64,000 nt of DNA. Source: Peptococcaceae bacterium UBA7702 (GTDB taxonomy: Bacteria > Bacillota > Dehalobacteriia > UBA7702). The stretch lies in contig DLGE01000007.1 of assembly GCA_002482535.1 (NCBI GenBank), forward strand, positions 124,001 through 188,000, read 5' to 3'. Numbering within the stretch: position 1 is the first letter of the stretch; each line of letters begins with the position of its first letter. Below, piece by piece: positions 51,093 through 58,742 of the stretch. A model generated the notes under the pieces. The model was not told where the DNA came from and did not search any database. It was given only the letters and a program-made list of their open reading frames with translations. The translations under genes and the position numbers were made by a program.

Positions 51093-53162
51093 TTATGCTT
51101 CTTTGCCTTTTTGGGCATAGAATTCTTTTGTCACGGCAAAGAAGGTGTCGATATTTTCCCAAGGCGTCAGGGGCGGAATATCGCAGCCGGAGGATATGAC
51201 GAAATTCGGATGGGAGGTACATTCCTCCAGTACTTTCAGGGTGGCTGCTGACACAGTTTCAGGCGTCCCCTGGAGGAACACGCCGGCGGGATCGACGTTG
51301 CCTAAGACGAGGACATCATCGGGCATCTTGCCGACAGCCTCCTTCATATCAATGCCGTTGCCGAAATGATAACCGGCGGCGTTGGACATCAAAATCGTGG
51401 GCAGCATCTTCACAGCCTCATTGCCGCAGTTATGATAGATCACGATAAAATCATCATCGGTCACGGCGTTGACGATGCGCCGGACATAGCGGGCGGAAAC
51501 TTTCGTCGCCAAGTCCGGCGAAAGGATCCCGGCCAAAGGCTCGGCAATCACGATGCCATGAGCGCCGGCTTCCTTATAAGCCAAAGCATAATCGATGAGG
51601 AATTCCGTGACTTTTTCCAAAACAGTATGCACCATTTGCGGTTCGGTATAGCAGTAGACCATGATCTCATTGACATCCATCAGGCGGCCGGCCAAAGAGA
51701 AGGGACCGATGCAACCGGCGAACACCGGCCGGTCGGTGACCAACTTCACGGCCCGGGCCACGGCGGCAATATTGATCCCCGTTCTGCCGCTGCCGATTTC
51801 AGGGATTTCCAGGGCTTCCGCTTCCACCTGGGAGGAAATGATTCTCCCGGTTACCGTAGGCACCTCGTCATCGGAAAAGACGATATGGGAGCCGAAGGCT
51901 TCCGCTTCCACGGAAAGATCCATCTGGCTGACGATGGCGGAGGAATCACAGTGTTCGGAGATCATTTTCATACCGATGGCCTGGAGACGGCTGTCCATAA
52001 TCAATTCTTTGACCGTGATGCCCATCATTTGGATCACCGGGAAGGACAGTACCGGGAAAGGCTTTTTCACAGGGGAGGCAATCATATCGGCGACCCACTG
52101 TTTCATATCGCGGCGATATTTCTTTTCCGTATCTTCATCACCGCGGTTCTTACCTTCGCGATCATATTCCGCGACCGCCGCAAAGAAAGCGTCGATGTTT
52201 TCCCAAGGCGTCAGGGGCGGAATGTCGCAGCCGGAGGATATGACAAAATTCGGATATTTGCCGCATTTTCGCAAAAGGTTTAACGTCGTTTCCCGGACTG
52301 TTTCCGGGGTGCCTTGACGGAACACGCCGGAGGGATCGACGTTACCGAAGACAACGACGTCTTCCGGCATCTGCGCCATGATCTTTTCCATATCAACGCT
52401 GTTGCCAAAATGGAACCCGGCGGCATTGGTGGATATCAGAGAAGGAATCATTTTGCCCGCTTCGTTGCCGCAGTTATGATAGATCACAACAAAATGCTCG
52501 TCGGTAACGGCTTGGACGATTTTACGCACATAATAAGAAGATACGGTTTGCGCCAAGTCCGGGGAAAGGACGCCGGCCAAAGGTTCGGCAATGATGACAC
52601 CGTTGGCCCCCGCCGCTTTTAAGGCCAAGATGTAATCGGTGATGAAATCCGTGACTTTGCGCAATACCGTATGAACCATTTGAGGTTCGGTATAGCAATA
52701 AATCATGATTTCATTGACATCCATCAAGCGGCCGGCCAAAGAGAAGGGACCGATGCAGCCGGCAAAGACAGGGCGGTCGGTGATCCATTCCACGGCTTTT
52801 TTGATGGCGTCGATATTGACGCCGGTACGGCCACAACCTACGGGAGGAACGGTCAGAGCATCGGCTTCCACCTGGGAGGAGATCACTCTTCCCCTGACCG
52901 TCGGCACCTCGTCATCGCTGACGACGATATTGGAACCAAAGCATTCCGCTTCCACGGAAAGATCCATCAGACTAACGGCGGCGGCGGTATCCACCCGGTC
53001 CGCCACCATTTTCATGCCTTTGGCATAAGTGTCGCCGTCGGCAATCAGCTCTTTTACGCTAATTCCCATAAGCTGCACGGCGGGAAAGGACAAAACCGGC
53101 AAGGGTTTTTTGGTGGGTTTTGCGATCTGTTCGCTCATCCATCTCTTCATGTCTCTCTTCAT
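51093..53162 (-). CDS. Tandem-fused UroD-fold methyltransferase (MtbA/MtaA-like twice)
   Basis: A 689-residue protein made of two copies of a UroD-fold methyltransferase, about residues 1-345 and 346-689. Most of each half repeats the other: DLSVEAE, SDDEVPTVRGR / SDDEVPTVTGR, FAGCIGPFSLAGRLMDVNE, IVIYHNCGNEA / VVIYHNCGNEA and VISSGCDIPPLTPWENID occur in both. Both keep the zinc motif His-x-Cys (YHNCGN) and the distal Cys (SSGC), so both sites look active. Single-domain relatives move a methyl group from a corrinoid protein to a thiol. The start at 53162 is chosen because AGAGGAGG lies 9 nt upstream. A normal single-domain family member has about 340 residues. Confidence 0.85.
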   Translation of the reverse strand: MKRDMKRWMSEQIAKPTKKPLPVLSFPAVQLMGISVKELIADGDTYAKGMKMVADRVDTAAAVSLMDLSVEAECFGSNIVVSDDEVPTVRGRVISSQVEADALTVPPVGCGRTGVNIDAIKKAVEWITDRPVFAGCIGPFSLAGRLMDVNEIMIYCYTEPQMVHTVLRKVTDFITDYILALKAAGANGVIIAEPLAGVLSPDLAQTVSSYYVRKIVQAVTDEHFVVIYHNCGNEAGKMIPSLISTNAAGFHFGNSVDMEKIMAQMPEDVVVFGNVDPSGVFRQGTPETVRETTLNLLRKCGKYPNFVISSGCDIPPLTPWENIDAFFAAVAEYDREGKNRGDEDTEKKYRRDMKQWVADMIASPVKKPFPVLSFPVIQMMGITVKELIMDSRLQAIGMKMISEHCDSSAIVSQMDLSVEAEAFGSHIVFSDDEVPTVTGRIISSQVEAEALEIPEIGSGRTGINIAAVARAVKLVTDRPVFAGCIGPFSLAGRLMDVNEIMVYCYTEPQMVHTVLEKVTEFLIDYALAYKEAGAHGIVIAEPLAGILSPDLATKVSARYVRRIVNAVTDDDFIVIYHNCGNEAVKMLPTILMSNAAGYHFGNGIDMKEAVGKMPDDVLVLGNVDPAGVFLQGTPETVSAATLKVLEECTSHPNFVISSGCDIPPLTPWENIDTFFAVTKEFYAQKGKEA

Positions 53163-53330
53163 AAACAACATACCTCCTCTTTCTCTTCAATACTCTCATA
53201 CTCTCTTTTTTTCTCTTTCCGTCTTTGTAACATCTCTCACTGTTGCATATGATATATAAAAGGCGCTCCAGTTTATTAAGCCGCGCGCCTTCATACCGTT
53301 ATGTCGAATCCATTGATTGGTCTTTTCTGT

Positions 53331-53359
53331 AGTATATCCTTGGTGTCGATTTTTGTCAA
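53331..53359 (-). promoter_or_regulatory. Promoter of the tandem methyltransferase gene
   Basis: Read on the minus strand: TTGACA (53359-53354), 17-bp spacer, TATACT (53336-53331). The 160-nt leader contains AAGGCGC / GCGCCTT arms followed by TTTAT, a possible weak attenuator. No other feature is seen in 53163-53330 or in 53360-53499. Confidence 0.75.
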
Positions 53360-53499
53360 TCGGTTTCCCTGAGGAACATATGAGATTAAACCATAACAAA
53401 GAAATTCAACCAAATGTTTATTCTAAGAGCGGCTATTTCGACAATCCCTGTGGTGGTCTTTGTTTTCCTTACCCATACCGCAAAACACCGGGATTTTAT

Positions 53500-53528
53500 T
53501 TGGTTTTCCGCTAAAATTATGCTATAAT
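53500..53528 (+). promoter_or_regulatory. Promoter of azlCD
   Basis: TTGGTT (53500-53505), 17-bp spacer, TATAAT (53523-53528), 35 bp before the azlC start. Confidence 0.75.
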
Positions 53529-53563
53529 GCGTTGTATATCCCATAAAAGCAAGGAGTTTCCCC

Positions 53564-54310
53564 ATGCAAACCGCTTCCCGTGTCCTTAACCATTTGAAAG
53601 TAGCGTTTCCCCGCACCGTACCGATTCTTTTGGGCTATCTGTTTCTCGGCATCGCCTTCGGTATTTTACTGACCGAAAAAGGATATCATTGGTTATGGGC
53701 CGTTTTTATGGGTTTGGTGATCTACGCCGGCATGGGCCAGTTCGTCGCCGTCAACATGCTTCTTCCCGGCGTGAACTTTCTAAACGCTTTTCTGCTCCAG
53801 CTCACACTCAATGCCCGTCATATCTTTTACGGGCTTTCCATGCTGGAAACCTTTAAAATCATGGGCAAACGAAAACCCTACATGATCTTTGCCCTGACCG
53901 ATGAAACGTATTCCCTGCTCTGCTCCGCCAAGGTGCCCGCGGGCATTGATGCAAGAAACTACTACTTTTTCATTGCCCTCCTCAACCAGGGCTACTGGAT
54001 CCTCGGCTGCGCCTTAGGCGGGCTTATCGGCTCGCTGCTCACCTTCAACAGCACCGGCATCGATTTCATTATGACGGCACTGTTCCTTACCATCGCCGTG
54101 GATCAATGGCGGGAAACAAAAGACCATATTCCGGTATTCACCGGCTTTGCCTGCGCTCTCCTGTGTCTCCTGCTTTTTGGCGCAAATCATTTCATCATTC
54201 CTTCCCTGCTCTGTATCACTGTTTGCCTGCTGATCCTGCGCAAACCCATGGAGAACAGGGAAGCAAAGGAAAAAGCAGCAATCAGGGAGGTGGACACCGA
54301 TGCTCTCTAA
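53564..54310 (+). CDS. azlC: Branched-chain amino acid export protein AzlC
   Basis: A 248-residue membrane protein of the AzlC family, the large subunit of a branched-chain amino acid exporter. LLGYLFLGIAFGILLTEKGY, the conserved FLLQLTLNARHIFYGLSML and DETYSLL are characteristic. It overlaps azlD by 11 nt. RBS AAGGAG precedes the ATG. Confidence 0.93.
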   Translation: MQTASRVLNHLKVAFPRTVPILLGYLFLGIAFGILLTEKGYHWLWAVFMGLVIYAGMGQFVAVNMLLPGVNFLNAFLLQLTLNARHIFYGLSMLETFKIMGKRKPYMIFALTDETYSLLCSAKVPAGIDARNYYFFIALLNQGYWILGCALGGLIGSLLTFNSTGIDFIMTALFLTIAVDQWRETKDHIPVFTGFACALLCLLLFGANHFIIPSLLCITVCLLILRKPMENREAKEKAAIREVDTDAL

Positions 54311-54629
54311 CACCTCTATGCTGCTATATGTATTGATCACTGCCGCTGCGGTGATCATCACCAGAGGCTTTACCTTCCTTCTCTTTCCGGCTGGAAAACA
54401 AACGCCCAAGGTCATTCTTTTCTTAGGCAAGGCGTTGCCTTGCGCTTTGATGGCCCTGCTCATTGTCTATTGCCTGAAAAACACATCGCCTCTTCTTTAT
54501 CCTTACGGGTTACCCGAAGCCATCGCCATTGCCGCGGTGATTCTGCTGCACCTGTGGAAGAAGAATAATCTACTCAGCATTGCCGGGGGCACGATCCTTT
54601 ATATGATTCTTGTACAATTTGTATTTTAA
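54300..54629 (+). CDS. azlD: Branched-chain amino acid export protein AzlD
   Basis: A 109-residue membrane protein of the AzlD family, the small partner of AzlC. ITRGFTFLLFPAG and LPCALMALLIVYCLK fit the family. The 11-nt overlap with azlC couples their translation. Confidence 0.92.
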   Translation: MLSNTSMLLYVLITAAAVIITRGFTFLLFPAGKQTPKVILFLGKALPCALMALLIVYCLKNTSPLLYPYGLPEAIAIAAVILLHLWKKNNLLSIAGGTILYMILVQFVF

Positions 54630-54687
54630 TCGCGGTTTTATTATGGTATAATAAACAAAATTCTATACATGAAAGGAAGTGGTGTTT

Positions 54688-55005
54688 ATGCTGCTTACCA
54701 CTTGTGACCAAATTCCTGGGAAAGAATATACGGTACTCGGTTTTGTCATGGGATCCTTTGTCAATTCCAAAAACATCGCCAAGGACATCGGCGCCGGCCT
54801 GAAATCCCTCGTCGGCGGTGAACTGAAGAGTTATACCAAACTAATGGAAGATTCAAGACTGGAAGCGCTTCGTAAAATGGTCACTGAAGCGGAAAAACTC
54901 AACGCCGACGCCGTCGTCACGGTGCGCCTCTCCTCCAGTTCGATCATGGATGGAGCTGCGGAACTGCTTGCCTACGGCACCGCTGTAAAATTTAACGCGA
55001 GGTAA
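54688..55005 (+). CDS. UPF0145 / YbjQ-family protein
   Basis: A 105-residue protein of the YbjQ family. The ATG at 54688 follows GAAAGGAAG; the GTG nine bases upstream is rejected. LTTCDQIPGKEYTVLGFVMG at the N-terminus and ADAVVTVRLSSSSI in the C-terminal half are typical. It is thought to form pentamers with an unknown role. It lies 3 bp before the flavoprotein gene. Confidence 0.9.
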   Translation: MLLTTCDQIPGKEYTVLGFVMGSFVNSKNIAKDIGAGLKSLVGGELKSYTKLMEDSRLEALRKMVTEAEKLNADAVVTVRLSSSSIMDGAAELLAYGTAVKFNAR

Positions 55006-55008
55006 ACA

Positions 55009-55638
55009 ATGAAAGTTCTTCTCATCAACGGCAGCTGTCATAAAAATGGCTGTACCTTTACGGCGCTGACCGAAATCGAAACAACTCTAAAATCCGAGGG
55101 CATTGAGGCCGAAATCATCCAAATCGGCAGCGAAGCCATAAAAGACTGCACGGCCTGCGGTAAATGCCGTACCTTGGATAACAAGTGCGTCTTCGGCGAC
55201 GACGATATGGTCAACGAGATTTTAGCCAAGGCGGCGAAAGCCGACGGTTTTGTTTTCGGTACGCCGGTCTATTACGCCCATCCCAGCGGCCGTATTCTCT
55301 CTTTGCTGAATCGCCTGTTCTATGCCGGCGGCAAATCATTTGCCTATAAACCCGGGGCAGCGGTGGCATCGGCGCGGCGCGCCGGTACCACCGCCTCCAT
55401 CGATGTCCTCAACAAATATTTTACCATCTGTAATATGCCGGTGGTTTCCTCCCAATACTGGAACATGGTCCACGGCAACCGCGCCGAAGAAGCAAAACAG
55501 GACGAAGAGGGTATGCAGACCATGCGCGCCCTTGGCGCCAACATGGCCTGGCTCTTAAAGTGCATCGAAGCCGGCAAAGCAAAGGGCATCGTCCCCAGCC
55601 ACCGGGAGCAACGCATCATGACCAACTTCATCCGCTGA
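55009..55638 (+). CDS. Flavodoxin-fold NAD(P)H-dependent oxidoreductase
   Basis: A 209-residue flavoprotein of the NADPH-dependent FMN reductase group. The FMN-binding loop is GSCHKNGCTFTAL near residue 9, and CTACGKCRTLDNKCVFGDD may bind an iron-sulfur cluster as in iron-sulfur flavoproteins. VFGTPVYYAHPSGRI and SARRAGTTASI are conserved. It is co-transcribed with the YbjQ gene. The substrate is unknown. Confidence 0.87.
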   Translation: MKVLLINGSCHKNGCTFTALTEIETTLKSEGIEAEIIQIGSEAIKDCTACGKCRTLDNKCVFGDDDMVNEILAKAAKADGFVFGTPVYYAHPSGRILSLLNRLFYAGGKSFAYKPGAAVASARRAGTTASIDVLNKYFTICNMPVVSSQYWNMVHGNRAEEAKQDEEGMQTMRALGANMAWLLKCIEAGKAKGIVPSHREQRIMTNFIR

Positions 55639-55651
55639 TACAATGCCACCT

Positions 55652-55682
55652 AAAAAGACTGCCCCGGTGGGGCAGTCTTTTT
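55652..55682. terminator. Bidirectional terminator
   Basis: Stem AAAAGACTGCCCC / GGGGCAGTCTTTT with a 3-nt loop between convergent genes. Confidence 0.9.
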
Positions 55683-55710
55683 TCACGTAGACTGAAATCC
55701 GTTTCTCTAT

Positions 55711-56940
55711 TCATTCCAGGAGCAGTAGACCGAAATATTTTACGTATTCCGTTTTATCCTTTAGGGTACGCAACGCGTAACCTTGCCCCCGTACGGTGGC
55801 AAAAACGTCGATGCCGGCGCTTTCCATGGAGGGCCGGGTGGCCGTGCATTTTTTAGGCGGAGTCGGTTTTTTGCACTCCGTACAGAGGCTGCAAGGCCCG
55901 GCCCAATAAGCGAAGGCTTTGTAAAAACCGGCTTTGAAGGCTGTTTTTTCGGCTTTCAGCATCATGCGCTGAAAATCAGCGGTGGGGGGCTGTCCCTCAA
56001 TCAGCAAGGCACTGCTATAATCCGCTAACTTCGTTCGAGTTTCCGCCTCATCGGGGCTAAAGGGCGGACAATGCCGTTGGCCATAACTGGAACAGCCAAA
56101 ACGGCAATGATCCCTGACCCAAGAAGCGGTGACCACTGCGGAAGGGTCTATTTTTTTTACGGAATGAACCGGCAACTGCTTCAAGGCAGCGATCAAGCGA
56201 TCCTCCGCGGTGAGAGTCAGTTTTGCCAAAACAGTTTCGTTTCTTGCCATGAAAACGGCGGAATAATCGGCGGAAACCCCCACCGGCGCCGTGCAGAAAA
56301 GTTCATGCTCCTCACAGTAAGCGGCCAGCAGCCCATCATCGAGGATAGGGATATCTTTGCCTTCCAAATGCTTTCGGTAAAGTTCCGCTGCTCCGGATAG
56401 GCCGTAATGACCGCGAAAATAGCCCAGCACCGTGATGATACCCTCGGGAGAACATCGTGGCACAAGGTCATCATCGAGGCTGCCGCCAAAGAGAAAATCA
56501 TAGGGAGCATCATTTCCGGCTTTGCCTTCCCCGTTGTTCAAAACTGTTTGCAAGGGAAAATCCTCTGCCAAAAAGTGCTTGCCCTGCACTTCCCCTAAAA
56601 GCAGGAGCAACTGCTGCCAAAGGAAGCTTTCGTTGATCACGGTGAAATCAGCATGATAAGACGGGGAGGATTTCATCAGATAGGCGGCGCTCACGGGAGC
56701 ATTAAAGACCTGGCCGTCGGCGATCACGATGAGACCGGCGTGGTAAAGTACATCCAGGAAACCTTCGGCGGCGACGGGGTCACTGTCGATCATGGCACTG
56801 ATTTCCTCAAGGGGCCGTCCCTCGGCGAGGGCGTCAAAAAGTCCCAAAGAAAGCGCTGTTTGCAACAGTGGAAAAACTTCCTTTTGCCCATAGAGGGCGG
56901 TGAGGAAATCGTAATCATAATGCTGAGCATCGGCCTTCAT
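55711..56940 (-). CDS. DUF2284 protein with methyltransferase-dimerisation-like N-terminus
   Basis: A 409-residue fusion. The C-terminal 180 residues match DUF2284, a Cys-rich metal-binding domain (VRDHCRFGCSSYGQRHCPPF, then YWAGPCSLCTECKKP and SMESAGIDVFATVRGQGY). The first 110 residues resemble the winged-helix dimerisation domain of O-methyltransferases (FPLLQTALSLGLFDALAEGR, VLYHAGLIVIADGQVF). The SAM-binding domain that normally follows is absent, so it is a remodelled protein. It overlaps hyuB by 4 nt as the last gene of the operon. Known DUF2284 proteins occur with corrinoid methyltransferases; the role here is open. Confidence 0.75.
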   Translation of the reverse strand: MKADAQHYDYDFLTALYGQKEVFPLLQTALSLGLFDALAEGRPLEEISAMIDSDPVAAEGFLDVLYHAGLIVIADGQVFNAPVSAAYLMKSSPSYHADFTVINESFLWQQLLLLLGEVQGKHFLAEDFPLQTVLNNGEGKAGNDAPYDFLFGGSLDDDLVPRCSPEGIITVLGYFRGHYGLSGAAELYRKHLEGKDIPILDDGLLAAYCEEHELFCTAPVGVSADYSAVFMARNETVLAKLTLTAEDRLIAALKQLPVHSVKKIDPSAVVTASWVRDHCRFGCSSYGQRHCPPFSPDEAETRTKLADYSSALLIEGQPPTADFQRMMLKAEKTAFKAGFYKAFAYWAGPCSLCTECKKPTPPKKCTATRPSMESAGIDVFATVRGQGYALRTLKDKTEYVKYFGLLLLE

Positions 56941-58742
56941 GATTCTCCCCTCCCCTCGGTTTCAGCAGGATGATCCATGGAACCATCGCTCTTTTTGGCT
57001 AAGTTGGCGTTTTCCCCTGCTTCCCGCAGTTTACGAGTTTTTGCCATATCGACACCGCCCTCCGTAAGCGCCACTGCGTAAACGGACTCTGCCGCTTCCT
57101 TTGAAACAATGCCGTCAAGGACATCTTCGTATACTTTTTGCGGATCACGTTTTTTCGGGTCCCCCCAACCGCCGCCGCCGGAGGAAAACAGCAAAACCTT
57201 ATCGCCCTTCGCCGCTTCTCTCGGTGCCTCCTTGCCGTCAAAAGCGTCGGCAATGCCGTGATGAACAAAATAGCCGCCGTTGAAGCTGCCGTCACCGCCG
57301 CCGTTGCATCCTTGAGGCGCGAATTTCAGCCCGTTACCAAAATTCACAATATGACTGCTTTCCGCGTAGAGCTCAAAGCCGTAGCGCATCCCGGCGCCGC
57401 CCCGGTATTCTCCTGCCCCGGCGGTATCCGCGGTCATTTCGTGGTAAAGCGTTATGTGAGGGTACTGCACCTCGTTGGACTCAATATCCGGTGTTTTTAC
57501 GCCGCCGAAATTGGACATCGCCGCCATATAGGCCTTGCCGTCATACCCCTGCATGGCACCGCCGCTCCCCAGGGAGCAGAAGGAAAAGCCCACATAATAG
57601 CGGTTGTTTCGGGGATCGACGCCGAAAAACGTCGGCCCGTTATAGCTGGCATAGCCGGCGCAGACACGGTCGGGAACCGCTTTGTTCAGGGCCATAAAGA
57701 TCGTGGTGATGATTTCACTGGCCGGCGTAAGGGTGCAAAAGGTCATCGGCGCCGGCTCCTTTGGATTGACCAGGGAACCTTCGGGCAGTACCACATCGAT
57801 ACAGCGGAAAGCGCCGCCGTTACGGGGAATATCAGCGCCGAGGAACCAGAGGGCGGCAATCCCCGCGGCGGTGGTCGCCGTCACCACAGAGGTATTGATG
57901 AAACCTGTTACCTGGCGGTGGGTACCACTGAAATCAATCAACATGGCTTCACCGACAATTCTAACGGTCACCGCGATTTTCACCGGCGCTTCCTGAAAAC
58001 CGTCGTCGTCCACGTAGCCAACGGCATGATAGTTGCCGTCAGGCACTTCGCCGATGCGCTTTCTGGTCAGTCGTTCCGTTTGTGTCAAAATCTCCTTCAC
58101 CGCTTTTTTCACCGTGGCGGCGGTATACCGTTGAATCATCTCCCCGAGGCGTTTCACAGCAATGCGGTTTGCGCCCATCTGGGCCAAAAGATCGCTTTGG
58201 AGCATCCCGGGATTCCTGGTGTTGATCAAAATCAACCGGAATACTTCTTCATCCATTTTGTGCCGCCTCACCAAGCGCGTAGGTGGAATGCGCAGCCCTT
58301 CCTGGAAAATCTCGGTGGCACGAGGGTTATAGCTCCCTGCCGTAGAGCCGCCGATATCACCGTGATGCGCCCGGCTAACGCAGAAGAACAGCAGCTCTCC
58401 TTCGAAAAACACCGGCGTGATGATACCGATATCGGGGAGATGGTTGCCGCCGTCATAGGGATCGTTGATGATGAAAACATCGCCGTCGGCAATCTCTCCG
58501 TTATAATGCTCCAACACGGCCTTTACGCTAAAGGAACCTGCCGTGGCCAGGATGGGAATACCACTGAGCTGGGAAACAAGCTCCCCTTGGCCGTCACAGA
58601 TACAACAGGCAAAATCACAGGCCTCGGCAAAAATCGGCGAGTGGGCGGCGTGCTCCAAGGTCAGACCCATTTCTCCGGCAATGGAATCGAGGCGGTTGGC
58701 GATCACCGTCCGCAGGATGATCTCCTCACTGTCCTTGACCAT
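56937..58742 (-). CDS. Hydantoinase B / oxoprolinase family subunit
   Basis: A 601-residue protein of the HyuB/AcxB family. The start at 58742 follows GGAAAGGAGGG; the longer frame is less likely. Characteristic stretches: NRLDSIAGEMGLTLEHAAHS, FIINDPYDGGNHLPDIG, SRAHHGDIGGSTAGSYNP, the middle GFINTSVVTATTAAGIAALW and the C-terminal SSGGGGWGDPKKRDP. It pairs with HyuA in ATP-driven ring opening of hydantoins or oxoprolines, or in carboxylation of acetone-like substrates. Its frame overlaps hyuA by 17 nt. The exact substrate cannot be read. Confidence 0.9.
   Translation of the reverse strand: MVKDSEEIILRTVIANRLDSIAGEMGLTLEHAAHSPIFAEACDFACCICDGQGELVSQLSGIPILATAGSFSVKAVLEHYNGEIADGDVFIINDPYDGGNHLPDIGIITPVFFEGELLFFCVSRAHHGDIGGSTAGSYNPRATEIFQEGLRIPPTRLVRRHKMDEEVFRLILINTRNPGMLQSDLLAQMGANRIAVKRLGEMIQRYTAATVKKAVKEILTQTERLTRKRIGEVPDGNYHAVGYVDDDGFQEAPVKIAVTVRIVGEAMLIDFSGTHRQVTGFINTSVVTATTAAGIAALWFLGADIPRNGGAFRCIDVVLPEGSLVNPKEPAPMTFCTLTPASEIITTIFMALNKAVPDRVCAGYASYNGPTFFGVDPRNNRYYVGFSFCSLGSGGAMQGYDGKAYMAAMSNFGGVKTPDIESNEVQYPHITLYHEMTADTAGAGEYRGGAGMRYGFELYAESSHIVNFGNGLKFAPQGCNGGGDGSFNGGYFVHHGIADAFDGKEAPREAAKGDKVLLFSSGGGGWGDPKKRDPQKVYEDVLDGIVSKEAAESVYAVALTEGGVDMAKTRKLREAGENANLAKKSDGSMDHPAETEGRGES

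Noticed and set aside
53196..53290. A leader ORF of about 30 codons upstream of the tandem methyltransferase
   Set aside because: It has no RBS and no biased composition linked to regulation.
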